NCBI GenBank assembly: GCA_963920665.1 | Contig: OY987271.1 | Coordinates: 21,969,424-22,033,423, forward strand | Length of the DNA: 64,000 nucleotides | DNA from: Straminergon stramineum | Lineage: Eukaryota > Streptophyta > Bryopsida > Hypnales > Calliergonaceae | Direction: 5' to 3' | In this document: positions 13,917 to 26,100 of the stretch, piece by piece | How positions within the stretch are numbered: position 1 is the stretch's first letter | How the letters are laid out: each line of letters begins with the position of its first letter | Translations under genes and position numbers: made by a program | The notes under the pieces: generated by a model | Seen by the model: the letters and a program-made list of their open reading frames with translations, nothing else | Databases searched by the model: none | Told to the model about the DNA's origin: nothing

Positions 13917-15129
13917 ATGTGCATTGCCTTAGACCATTTTTGTTTGTGCACGTCCTTTCATTTATTTGATGACGATCTTGGATTTTGGGTGAAGCCTCAA
14001 TCGACAATGCGGTTTTCTAGGTTTCTCTTAAATGAATATGATGATACCAGATGGCTACAAATGTTTCATATGACAAAGCTAGTTGTTTTTGCTTTAATGG
14101 ACATTCTTAGGCCTCATGTGCAAAAAAAAGACACAAAGTACCAATTGGCCATCCTCGTTGTGATTCATGTTGCTTGTACTTCATTCAAACTTACTCATGG
14201 TGTATTGCTCTTCATCTACAGTGAAATGTTTGCCATTGAGAAGAGTATTGTATCTACAATTTTTGAGGCAAGTTGTCCATGCCATCAATGATTCATTGAA
14301 GCATGAGGTGAAGTGGCCCACAAGTGACCACTTGTGCCAAACACAACAAAAATTCTATGATCTTTGTGGCTTGCTTGCTATTGTGGGGTCCATTAACAGT
14401 ACACACATCCCCATTTCGAAGCCGCAACGTGTACCCACAGATTATTTCTACTTCAAATCTCGTGGATATACCTTGAATTGCCAAGTAGTTGTGGATATTG
14501 ACAAGCGTTTCAAAGACCTTTTCTGGGGAATGCATGGTTCTACTAATGATTCTTGTATGCTATGGCAGTCATTTCTGTATAATTTAGCTATGCAGAGTTG
14601 TTTGCTTCATGATCAACAAGCATTCCATGGATTTTCCCCTTACCTCATCAATGATCTTAGGTACCCACTCTTGCCATGGCTTATGGTGCTGCATCACACT
14701 GGGGACCGCTTGTTAATAGCAAAAGCTCTTTTCAACAAGAAGTTGTAGAAGGGTCAGTGCGTGGTAGAGAATGCATTTGGAATTCTAAAACAAACTTTCA
14801 AGGAGTTGCTTGTCAAGTCTAACTTGCATGTAGCTTTCATGCCAGATGTCATTCTTGCATGTGCAATTTTGCACAATATGCTTCTTGGTCAATTGCATGA
14901 AGAAGTAGAAAATCTTCTGCAAGTATTGAGGACAAAGGGTCTAGACAAACAAGTCCCTGATGATGGTGCAAGTATTGTTGTGGACGAAATGCTTGAGATT
15001 GATGCTGTCGTTGTTGTCACTTCAAAGCGGACTCACCTAGGGTTGTACCTAGGGTTGAAACAGGTTTGTTATCTTCTACTTAAATTTTCTTCACCCTTCA
15101 TATTTGTGAGTCCATCTGCTCATTTCTAG
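13917..15129 (+). pseudogene. PIF/Harbinger transposase, decayed
   Basis: This would encode the DDE nuclease that moves the surrounding element. The N-terminal part (13,917-14,291) has the family segment around RWLQMFHMTK. The frame then shifts near 14,270. The catalytic domain follows: GSINSTHIPISKP, YTLNCQVVVDIDKRFKDLFWG, GSTNDS, DLRYPLLPWLM, a TAG at 14,746-14,748, then VVENAFGILKQTFKELL. The family's first catalytic Asp (usual IDGTH) is Asn here (INSTH). The second Asp (STNDS) and the Glu (VVENAFG) are kept. A stop at 13,909-13,911 just upstream suggests an earlier coding exon or further decay. Three independent defects make it inactive. Confidence 0.9.
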
Positions 15130-15946
15130 TGCAATCTAATGACGACATTGGGACTTTGAAAAACAAATAGAGAAGGTCATAAACTTGTAGAATATATCAT
15201 TTTAATTTTTCTTTAATTGTTTTAATTCCCTTTGAGGTACATTGACAAGTATGAGTGACAACATTGCAACATTTAGTAAGACTCAAAAGGAAAAATACAA
15301 AAGGTTATAATATCCTAGACTCGTTTTTTTTATTTTTCTCATTTTTTTATTTTTTGGGGAAGTACAAGGAAAGCAAGCACTCACTCTTCAGATTCTATTT
15401 TCCTAATCCATGTTGTTCACTATCACTTTCTTCACTTGCACTATAACCTATTTTTGTTTTTTTAATTTTGATTTTGTTTTTAATGTCAAGGACAATAGAA
15501 ACTTGTTCTACAATGAAGAACTTGGAACTTGATACTAAGTTGTAGTCCCTACTACAATCCAGGCATCAATTCTATCATGTTTTCTAATTTTTTAATTTTT
15601 TTGGAGAGCATTAAGAAACTATCACTCATTTAGGACAACTGAATTTTGTACTCTACACTCTAGTTATCAATTGTTGCCTTTCTCTCTATCATTAAAGCGT
15701 TCATGTGGTAGTGGCATGCAGGGAGCATGCTTCACTTCCATTACGTGCTTGATACTCTAGTTGATATAGAGAAGTTGTAAGGCTCAAATTACATTGTTGG
15801 CATATCGAGATTCCAAGAGCAAGTTGTTCTTCAAGGCTTGATGGTGCCGTTGTTGAAGGGTGTTGGTGCCTTCACTTGAAGGCAATGATCGCAAATGTGG
15901 CTCTTTGTCATGGGCATTATCTGAACCAAGCATACTATTGTGGTTG

Positions 15947-17203
15947 CTAAGTAGATGGGATGTAGTGGGAGGAGAGGAAGCTCTTTTGGAAGCGATTACA
16001 ATGATAGGAGGTGCTTGCATCCCTTGGTGCCGCTTGTGGCATGTCAAGAAGAGCTTGGCCTTTGGTCATACTCAAACTTGTACTCAAAACGCTTGAAAGA
16101 TGTGCTAAGCAATTCACCATTTCTCCTTGCTTGAGAATGGAGAGTTGTGCATTCTCATTTGCTACTATAGCATTATTGTACAATCTCTAGTCCTTTTCTC
16201 TTTGGTAGGCCATTTGTTCACTGAACAATTTCAATTGAACCTCAATTTTGAAACGCTCCAAATCTCCACTAGATTGTGCAATGTCTTGCATATGTTGGGC
16301 CGTAACATCTCCTATCACCTTAGTTGCCTCGGCAATAATGATATGTCCTGATACGCTTTTTGGCTTGACTACCGTGTTTCCAGGACACTTTCTCAATGTG
16401 TAGAGAGATGTGTTGGAAGAGCTAATCACATGAGGTATGACGCTTGGAGGTAGACCTTGGAAGGGCCTTGAACTTGGTGTCCCATTAGAAAGGGATATTG
16501 CTACTCCACGTGATGGAGTGTTGGACATCATACACGGTGATCGTGGAGGTGTATTGTCGTTAGTGGCATTTGGTACGTCATTCATAGGGGTGTCCATGGT
16601 GTTATCCACATCAGGTCTCTTGTGATCTTCTTCTCCATGTTCACATTCACTTTGTTGTGGTTGGTAGTTGCTGTCAATTGTTGCTTGTAGGTCATGCACA
16701 TACAGTGGTTGAATTTGGGGTCAATTGCCGTACCATTCGTGAATGGCACGGAAAATGTCTTGTATAAAGTGTCTTGGCAATCCCTTGACCTTTCGCTCAT
16801 TGGGAGAGAGATCCCAGTAGTCAGGTAAGTTTCTTCCCATTCTGTTGAAGTAGTCTACAATGCACTTGTAGTCAGGTACCAATTGGTTCCACTTAGTTTT
16901 GCATGCTAGACCATCACATAAACATGGAGAGAATCCACCTTGCATAACTTCCTGCAAAATGCGAAGCCAATTCCTATTGTCAAGGGTCATCAAATCTCTC
17001 CCATCAATAGTATCCAAGTCTTCTAGAAACCTCTCACGCTTGGCCACAATGAGAGCATGAATCTCTCGTAAATCCCAGTTTGGTCCACAGTCTTTTTTTG
17101 TACGTTTTGGTTGACTTGTATTGTTGGATAGGTTGGTCGTCGAAGCTGCCCGAGCAGTGCCAACAAGGGACCGAGATGAAGATACAAAGCAATTATGCTG
17201 CAA
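15947..17203 (-). pseudogene. Harbinger-associated Myb/SANT-like DNA-binding protein, decayed
   Basis: PIF/Harbinger elements carry a second protein, a Myb/SANT or trihelix-type factor that helps bring transposase to the ends. The frame beginning at 17,203 has a basic stretch, then the SANT-like core NWDLREIHALIVAKR, GRDLM, RNWLRILQEVM, GFSPCLCDGLACKTKWNQL, PDYWDLSPNERK and IHEWYG. A Ser/Thr/Pro-rich linker and a C-terminal region (QREKD, RLYNNAIVANENAQL) follow. One TGA (about 16,720) and one TAG (16,187-16,189) interrupt an otherwise continuous frame of about 417 codons. The true start may lie further upstream, because similar residues appear in another frame up to 17,238. It converges on the transposase. 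Confidence 0.85.
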
Positions 17204-18856
17204 ACTCGGTTGAAGAATTCCTCCTGTTCGTGCATCACATAGTTAGTGAATGTTGTCTCATGGGGTCCCTTCTCATATGAGCGTTAGAGGGGGGGTTGTC
17301 TTGAATAGATATCTTTTGACTTAATTTATCCGAACAATATGGGGGTTTCAAAGGCAATAGGAATTGTAGAACATGGAAAAAAAACTTCCAAAAGTAGTTA
17401 TCAGCTATTAATAAATAAATAATGAGAATTTTTCCATACTCTATAGGTCTATTGCACATGCAGTAGGACACAACTAGAACGCAAGCAAAGAATTTGCCAT
17501 TAATTAGAGAATGACAGAAGCAGAAAACACATAATGGGAAAAAATCTACATTTCTATAATCATTTAATTAATTATGCAATTTGGAATGGCCTCAAACTAT
17601 GGACTTCTATATGTCACCAACAAGATGTTCAAAGGAACCATATATGGACAAAATGACAAATGATTGAAATTCTAAAAAGCAACGTAGTAGTAACTACCAC
17701 CTTGACCATTGGCTCCAAACATTGCCTGAGGTATGAAACTTATTATTAGCAATGACGACGATTGACGATGATAGGACTCTCATGAGTTATATTTTGTAAA
17801 ATAATGATTAGAAATTTAAAATTAATGCTAAGAATTGGAAGTTTTGAGAGATTACTTACTGTTTGTCGGCATTACTGCAGGTCGAAGCGGGGTGTTGTAC
17901 ATCTAAGCTTGTAGCTGGTTCTCCATGAAGACGGGTGTGAATAATTCTGTGAGATTACCACAAAGGTTAGGAAAAGCAAATAGTAAACTAAATTGCCTGG
18001 TAGTATGAGAGAGAAAAGTTAGTTTTGAATGCCTCCATATGGAGAAAATGCAAAACAACACATTTCACTTCATGGAGAGGTCTTTATGACAAATTGATTA
18101 TTTCAATGTAGTAGAGAAGGGACTTCAACAAGACATGGCACTTCCACAATTTCGACTATGCATTGCAAGGTAATATACTCCTTTCACTATTGGCGAATAC
18201 ACAATGTTGAATCTTTATACAAAGTTAAATGAACACAATCAAACATTGTAATACAAGAAATGGGTTTGACAAAATGCAATTGTACTGAAGTGGCTGCAAT
18301 CCTCCAAGCTGGACGATGCAAATACAGTGCATATACAAGATCCAAATTCAAAGCTACATGAAGGATCGAGAACTTATAGGGAGGAGCTTCAGAGGTCATT
18401 GACAAGGTTGGTTGCAAGTACGCACGAGAATGCAAGGTCGAAATTTATTGTTTGGCAGTGTTGTCCTACTCCCCTCCAACATTCCAATGCCCATGACTCT
18501 ATTTGTTGTATGTAGCTGCGAGCCAAACCACGATGTTTGGCAAAAATTATGACAACATTCTTCTATAGAGAGCCTCAATGACGACAACTTTAAAACACCA
18601 CTGGTATAGTTCCAAAATCTTCTCAAATGTTTATTTCTTCAATATTGGCAAACTACATACAAGCGCCACTTTATGCCACAATTTTAGGATATCAAATAGC
18701 AACTTTTCGGCTAACACCGTGCTTTTCCCTTTGCCAATAGGGCCTCCATGTAGGTTCAGCAATTCACAACTACTAGTAGTGTGAACGACCACTACTTAGA
18801 TGCCACTTACCACCATTCCTTTAGAGGGCCTAAGGCCAGGTGAGAATGTGCCTTAA

Positions 18857-19415
18857 AGTAGTCTGCTCTTAAAGCAACCGTGTAAGGGCTGGACAACCTT
18901 TTCGATGGTTCTTGATGCTCGGAATTATTTTTCCACTTGAAAAAAAATTGATGTGGAATCTAACCCAAGTGGTTTCATATTTTTCGAGGCACTTTGGAAT
19001 TACTTATGAATTTTCAATGAATTCTATGATAGACACTTATTTTTTATCATAGACCTTGCAAAAATGTAGTCTGAAAAAATATATGGCTTGACCAAAAACA
19101 AAAACTACAACCTTCAAAAAGTAATAAATGCAACCATTACTAAACTCTAAATTCTTTTAACATTTGTAAGAAGGGCAATCAACTTTCATTTAGAAAAATT
19201 AAGTGGACACACCTTGGCTTTCAATGGACCCTCTCTAACCCTTATTCCATCCATTAGCAAAGTATGAATCAATACTTGCTCATCTAAAGGCCCAATCAAG
19301 GACTCTCGTCAACCTCACCATGCGATTCACATTTGGGCTAACTTTAATAGTATTTGGGTCCATTCCCCCTGTTCTAGCACCTAGGTGTGGTGATACTATT
19401 ATTTGGAGTCACTAA
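18857..19415. other. Spacer between Harbinger element and solo LTR
   Basis: This stretch is AT-rich and then becomes more CT-rich. No gene or bounded element is recognised. Confidence 0.5.
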
Positions 19416-20522
19416 TGTCACGCCCCTTAATGACACTTACCACCTTATGTTCACCTTCTAGTGCTTTCCAAGCACTTCATCTTTTAGTGACATCAAGGGT
19501 CACGCTCTCCTAACACTGCACATGCCCTGCACCCACAATGTTAAATTCCAACTCATTTCAGGACTCACTAATCGGGACCCACCAAATAGGACTCATACCA
19601 TGACCTAGTGTGGAGTGGGACACCACCCAACCGGTATCAAGGAATGCACAAGCACTTCAAGGTAATACACAAGTGGTGGTGAGGCTCCAACACTAAACTC
19701 ACCACCCAGGGCCATTTAGGCTCACCATAGCACCATCCAGAAGGGAGGAGGGAGACCACCCCTCCTCATAGTACTCTTTGCGGTATTTGACAGCCCCCCC
19801 TATTCTAGAGGTCATTGGGCCCCCCCAAGATGCTCCCCATCTTGGAAGACCATCCAATTCCAAGTGGTATCCCCCAAACCGAACCCCCAAAGACTCCCGA
19901 TCTTCCCATTGGGATAACTTTTGTCTTAGAGTTTCAAATCCCAAATGCAAGCTCATTTTCATGATTGAAATTTTCCGTAGATCACCATGGACTATTCACT
20001 TTCCCCAATACGACAAGTATTGAGGAAGTTATGGCCCTCCAAAGGTACAAGTCCCTTGGGAGGTGTAGTTCTCTAGGACTCCACCCTCTTTGGATGCCCA
20101 TAACTTTTAGCTCACAGCTCATCTCCTCATGAGCCTTACCATTCTAAAAATCTTGTCTCCTTAGCTTTCCAATGATATGTGGCATGCCCTATTTGACTCA
20201 AAGAAATCCTCCCAAACCTTGTTTCCCACGTCCCCATGCCTCAGGACGCGGCCGAGACAGTGTGAACTTTGAGGAGTCATAACTTTTGACTCCCAACTCG
20301 GATTCTCGTGTTCTTTGAATCCATGGACGTGTCTTCTCACAAGCTTTCCAAGCATGTGCAACACGACCCCTAATTCGTCCAAATTAGAGTGTTGTAATGC
20401 TCTGATTGCTTGAGACTCCTATTCCCCCTCACCCCATCTCTTACAAGGCTTGGGGAGTCACCCCCAATGTCCCCCTTGCTCACCAAGGTGGCATGGGCAT
20501 GCCTCATAATGACGGTCGTGAC
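19416..20522. mobile_element. Probable solo LTR of a gypsy-type retrotransposon
   Basis: The segment starts TGTCACGCCCC and ends GGTCGTGACA, the complementary TGTCACG/CGTGACA ends common in plant Ty3/gypsy LTRs. ACTAA lies on both flanks (19,411-19,415 and 20,523-20,527). The canonical CA end overlaps the first base of the right-hand copy, so the border is uncertain by one base. Composition is GC-richer than its surroundings. There is no internal retroelement coding sequence and no second LTR nearby, consistent with LTR-LTR recombination. Small open frames inside have no family match. Confidence 0.65.
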
Positions 20523-20527
20523 ACTAA

Positions 20528-23500
20528 AGTCCCCCTCTCTGTTCCTTCACTTAGTCTCCTCTTCTTGTTTTTCTAAGTTGCTCTCTTCTCTTTACTATCC
20601 AACCTCCTAGTTTGACTATTGTTTTGAGATTTTCATCTAATGCAATGGCATTCTCTGCTTGTTTTTGAAAAAAATGAAAAAATAAATAAATATCTAACAA
20701 ACCTTAATTATGCTCTAAAATTTGTGGCAGTCCATTTTAGAACCATTGACTATCCATTTCAGAGGGGCCTATTGGGTTGTTTGGAGAAGATGGTCACAAT
20801 AAAAGCAAACTATTTTAATACATGTAGAACTATGATATGGTATGAGTTTACAATTGAGAGGTATACAAGATGGATCATGGATGACCCTATTCCAATTACT
20901 TTGGCCATTGCATGCACCTATAAAATTTAGTCATGTATTCTTCCGAAAGCCATCATTTTGTAATAGTGAGATTCAAGCTACAATGGGATGAATAGTGGTT
21001 ACAATCAAAGCTTGAGTGTTGGAAATGTAGTGAGTAGTAACCATGGAATGAATGTTCATCTTCTTGGTTTTAAATCAAGACCAAAAGTTAATAGTTTATT
21101 GCAATCATTAGTGACCATTTTATGAAAGTATTGCATCCACTTCATATGAGTAACATATCCACCATGGATGTACTTTGTATTGCTTTTGGGGTGTAAATGA
21201 TTGCTTTGGGCTATTTGCATTGTACACTTCTAATATTTATAAGAAGTTTCTACTTGGTTGTCATCTTCGCTTTCATTTTTCTACTTGTGTAAGAATATCA
21301 ATTGGTTTCTAGTAAGGGATCCATTCTAATGGAACTAAATGTTCATGGTATTGCAAGAAATTGTTTGCATTTAATATAAAAGCTTTGACATGATAACTAA
21401 AACTATAGAAATTTATTGAACTTCATATTGTTGTAATTGACCACTAAATAATTCAGTTTTTTTTAAAACCAATTAGAAAATAGACTTGTGATCCTAAATT
21501 CAAAATGTTGAAGTACAAGAAATAACTACAAAAGTATACTACATCTCAAGTTTGGAAGACTAAGGAAATTAATCACATTTTGCATGTTCAATACTAATAG
21601 AGGGATTTGTGATGCACATTTCTAAATATAAAATGCATAGAAATTACAAAAATTAAGCAAGTAAGTACTATAACAATTATTAGGCATTTGTACTTCTTTC
21701 AAATGAAAATTGAAGTTAAGTTTTGAATTAGCCTCAGAGTTGATGTACACAATGGTAGATTGTCATTCATTTTTACTTTCTTGGTAGTTTTTATATAATT
21801 CATGTTTTATACATTAAGGTGATAGAAATATTAATCTTATTATTATTTTTTAAGTATCATTTCTATATTTTAATTATTTGGTATTTTTTTCCTTAGTTCA
21901 TTCTACTTTGATTACAATGACATTTTCAAAACAATAAAAGGATTGTTAGTATTTTTTGGTGGGATTCCAAAAGTTACTTAATGAAAGAAGTTATGTGGTC
22001 TAACCACAAAAAACAAGAATCAATTGTTATTTCACAACAATAAGTACATAGTACAAATGAAATAAAAAGCGAATCTTTTAAAAAAAATCAATACATTCAA
22101 TGGACAAAATGTTATTATTGTAAAATTTCAATAGATCTTTTTTTAGGGTTTGGGCATGCTCTAACATGTATTTCAAGATAACTTTGGGCCCTTGCATATT
22201 TCACCACAAGAAATTTAGATATGGTATCAATTCCATATATTGTTGTTAACACTAGTCACATAATGATCAACAAACTTGGATTGTAAGCCTTAGATTTATT
22301 TTCTAAATTTTTCTTGAAAGATGAGATCATTTGTCTTCTAAAAATCATAAGATTTTCAATTTTTTTTGGTACAGATTTGAAATTATTGTGAAATTTTGAA
22401 GAAAAGTGCAGAAATTTCAAATCAAATACCATCTATGGTTTCAAAAATCTAAAGATTTCACCATGGGATTACATTATAGTACAAAACCTTACTTTGTTTT
22501 CCAAAATTCAATACTCGGGGACTTGGTCGGAAGTTCTCATCTTAAAATTGCAACAAGTTATTCCTTTTTAGGAACTTGAAGTTTTCAATTAAGGTAGCCA
22601 ACCCATTTCTAATCTCCCCCCATTTCCAATATGTAGGATGCTTTCTTTCTATGAAGTTGTAGTGCACTTCATGGAGTAGTTGTCACATTATGATTGGTTG
22701 CAAGGCTCTCAATATTGCAACCAACCCTTGGTCAATTTTGGAATTAGCATATGTTCACAAATAGAAAGCTCTATACCACCATTATAGGTCAAAGAGAATC
22801 TTCTACTGAAGAATTCGTAGTAATTACATTTTGTGTAATAAAATTATGAAATAATATGCAATCCTTCTAAACTCTATTTTTGCACATCTGAAAAATTCTG
22901 CATTCAAATAACCTCTGCTCCAAATATGCATAATTGCTTAAGTGGTTGGAAGTGGGTTGGCTACCTTAGAATATAAACTAGATTTGGAATCTTCATTTTG
23001 TTAGATTTGCTCAAAAGCAGAATTTCATAATGTTGAATGTGAAAAAAAGTTTCAAGGAAAGGGAGCTGAAATTGCCAAAATATTCTACAAGGCCGGGGTA
23101 TTCCTGTTTTTGAAACAGAACCCCAAATAATCTCAAGAAATCAACTCATTGAACTTCACTCAATAGTTCATTATCAAAACTCTACACAACCAGAATGGAT
23201 GAAAAATGTCAGAATTCCATCATGCACATTGGTACTCAGGCCTTGTTATGGGTGGGTTGCGGAGGAAATTGCACAGCATAATTATTTTCTCCTCATGATT
23301 CTACATGAGCAAGTTAGAAGCATTGACAAACAAGAGCTCTATTTCCATGAATTCCTTTGTCAAATGGTAAGCTCAAGCTTGTAACAGACCATCCGTTCCA
23401 CACCAGACTTTTGCTACGTTCAAACCTTGGCCACCACATTGTAAAAGTCCAAAACTCTGTACGGAATCACTATGCACCATTGTCATCTTTCCTACGCATG

Positions 23501-23560
23501 ATGTGAGAATGTGCAATTTGATCAACCAAGGAAGCTGCTGCTCCTGTTGATTCGTTCGTT
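20528..23560. other. AT-rich intergenic DNA downstream of KCR
   Basis: No gene or bounded repeat was recognised. The last few hundred bases up to 23,560 probably include the KCR 3' untranslated region and its poly(A) site. Confidence 0.5.
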
Positions 23561-25535
23561 CTATTCCTTCTTTGAGGCCGCGTTCTCTTTGGCTTGACCC
23601 TTGCGGCGGATGTTAAGATTCTTGCTGAGAAGAATGGAATCCATGATGGGCTCGGGAATGAGCCGGATGATAAACCACATCACCGACTGTACCCAGTATG
23701 GGGTGACGACAGGCTCATAGCCTATACATCCCAGGGCGCACTTGGCGTACTGGTCCGCAGCGGGAGCAGTGAAAGAGGGCCTGATTTTAGACATCTTGGT
23801 CGCCACATACAGAGGTATCTGCACACAAGTCTCAGAAATATGAGCGAAGCAAACGTGCCTTCACACTTCTGTATTCTGTATGGAAAAGCTGTCAAGACAT
23901 CTCAGAGAGAACGACAAACGGCAAATTACTTCGCATTTCATTGCTGCAAAAATCAAACGAGGCTTTCTCTACAAGACAAACGAGGAAGCACGAACCTGGC
24001 ACTGCACATCGATGCCACTGTGCTTGTACTCCACATAGAGGGATCTTGATAGTTGCTCCACGTAACTATGATCACATGCGCAATAACACCCTCTCAAGTG
24101 AGTCAAGCATCCTATTACACTGAGCCGTCCAGTCCAGTGCCGAACTTGTGAAGAGAAAAAACTAGAAGAGAAAGGGTCCCAGAAACACTCACCCCTTGGT
24201 GGCAGCATAAACAGCATAGAGGGGGTAAGAAGGCAAGATTCCAACAGCACCAGAGCCTACGTTGATGATGGCTCCTCTCTTCCGCTTCAACATGGACGGA
24301 AGGAACAGATGAATCATTTTGGTGGTGGTTTCGCAATTCAATCGCAACAAGCTCTTCTCCAGATTCATATCGACCTCATGCAGGAACCGCGCGTACGGGT
24401 ACGAAATGCCCACATTGTTGACCAATATGCCTACTTGGATATCACTCGTAGCTTGGGAAATCTTTGAAAGTCCGCCCTCCAGGTCGTCATCCATGAAGTC
24501 CACAATCACAGATCGCACCTGTCACGCCCAATGCACGCGTCAGATATACGAAACAGTGCACGTAAGCGTTGACGATACTCACGGATCAGCTTCACCCGTA
24601 CATAACATTCTTGAGCCTGTCCAGTCTGGGAAGAAACTTAGTGTCGACATAGTGAAAAAATTATATCATGGTTAGGTCCGCCCAGAGGAGAACAGTTATG
24701 AGCTAAACATGTCTCTTTGTGCACAAAAGATTCCTTGTAGGGATGGTAACAGTAAGCTTCATACGACGGTTCCACCTTCTCAAAAGTGTTTGTCTCAGAT
24801 CAGGAGAAGCACTCTCAGGACCAGCAAGAGGTAACGGTGGCATTATTATTGCTTCCAGTGTCAAGGAGATATGCATGTCAGGGAAATAAGAATTGAAACC
24901 CCACCTGAACACTATACTTGCTTGAGAGCTCCGTGGAAAACTCCTCGAGCTTCGACGCTGATCGGCCCACAATCACCACATTGATTTTCTTTCGAGCTAT
25001 TTGGATGGTCATTGCACGTCCAATGCCATCAGTGGCTCCCGTAATCAATGCCCACTCGCCATATCTGCATCACCAGTCAGCTTCATAAACAATCACATAG
25101 ATGCATGCAAGTAAAGAGCTGCACATTCTTCTCTGCATAGTTGCGTCCAGGCCTCTAATTCCTTCACCCACCATGCGAAGTGCATCACTTCAGTCCTTCT
25201 GTCCAAATCGAACAGTCTCTACTATTTGAGAGATAGGACGGGATGGACATCCCATCGATAGCCTTCATGGCAAAAATGTCCCGGCCCAATACTAACCCCA
25301 GGAGATCTGGGCCACAAGAGTGCACGTTTGATTACTAATACTAATTGGACAAGACTAAAGATGGACAAGACGAAGAAAGAAGAGACCTTCTTAGGTCCTT
25401 GGCAGGTCGGAGGAAATAGCCGTAGAACCATGGAACCACCAAGTAGACGAGTCGCAGGATGTAAAGAAGGCCAATAGCTGCCAACACCAGCAACATCCTG
25501 TCTGGCGCGGCGGCCGACCCCTCCGATGCCCCCAT
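23561..25535 (-). CDS. KCR1: Very-long-chain 3-oxoacyl-CoA reductase (KCR, SDR family)
   Basis: KCR performs the NADPH-dependent first reduction of the ER fatty-acid elongase, supplying very-long-chain acyl-CoAs for waxes, sphingolipids and storage lipids. Five exons: 25,535-25,387, 25,064-24,905, 24,518-24,193, 24,065-23,996 and 23,818-23,561. All junctions are GT-AG, phases agree, and the total is 963 bp (320 aa; the Arabidopsis protein is 318). There is an N-terminal membrane segment (about residues 14-40) followed by FLRPAKDLRR. The Rossmann motif TGATDGIG is near residue 58, NNVG (for the usual NNAG) near 137, catalytic Ser in GSGAVG near 192, and YAATK with Tyr about 207 and Lys about 211. 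The C-terminus SKKE resembles the dilysine ER signal of plant KCRs. The start is the first ATG of exon 1, and the 5' part is GC-rich. It is intact. A closely related SDR such as a hydroxysteroid dehydrogenase-like protein is less likely. Confidence 0.93.
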
Positions 25536-26100
25536 AGCTGCCAGTTCCTACTGCACCCACCAGTCCAATCCTGTCAGCCACAAAACCTAGATTGCATGGA
25601 CCAGACGAGACGAAACCCAACCCAACAAACCCGACGAAGAAGAAGACGAAGCAAACCCTGCACTTGCGACTGCGCTCAAGAACACGATTACTTGCAATTG
25701 CACAAGCTGAGCTAGAAAACGACGACGACGGCAACTTGCATCACCGAAAGAGAACAGATGGCGGGCGGCGCACGAGGTGATGGCAAGAGGAGTGGTGTGA
25801 ATGGGGAAACCGGCAATGCGAGAAGGCAAGGCAAGCAGGGCAGCACCTTGGGCGTGCATTAAGTTATTCTTACCGTGCCGTGTCGTGCTGAGTCGCGAAG
25901 GAGATTCTGTGCTAGGGCCAAAACTAAGCTTACACACAGACAGCGAAAGGGAGGGGCGAAACGGGAAAGGAGGCACACAACGCAGCAGGAGAGCCTGGCA
26001 ACCTGGTATGTCTCGTCATCAATGCACACATGTCGAGGTTGTTGAGAACTATGGAGGGCATTGATTTGCCTTCTCTGTCGAAGTCCCTGCCTCAATAAAC
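25536..26100 (-). promoter_or_regulatory. GC-rich 5' region of KCR
   Basis: The DNA upstream of the KCR start is GC-rich against AT-rich flanks and contains many open frames on both strands that look like composition artefacts. It is the likely 5' untranslated and promoter region. I could not place a TATA box or a transcription start. Confidence 0.45.

Larger units (their letters stand above)
12033..18853. mobile_element. Full-length PIF/Harbinger DNA transposon (6.8 kb)
   Basis: The left end reads AGGTACGTTCTCACTTAG and the right end, reversed, reads AGGCACATTCTCACCTGG. A TAA sits immediately outside each end (12,030-12,032 and 18,854-18,856), the expected 3-bp target duplication of PIF/Harbinger elements. 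Inside are the two genes typical of the superfamily, arranged tail to tail: a DDE transposase (plus, about 13,917-15,129) and a Myb/SANT-like DNA-binding protein (minus, 17,203-15,947). Both contain stops, so this copy is not autonomous now. The intervals 12,050-13,900 and 17,250-18,830 hold no recognised gene. Confidence 0.92.

Noticed and set aside
25222..26095. Several 60-170-codon open frames on both strands around KCR exon 1
   Set aside because: They overlap the verified KCR exon and its GC-rich leader, have no family resemblance, and arise from low stop-codon density in GC-rich DNA.
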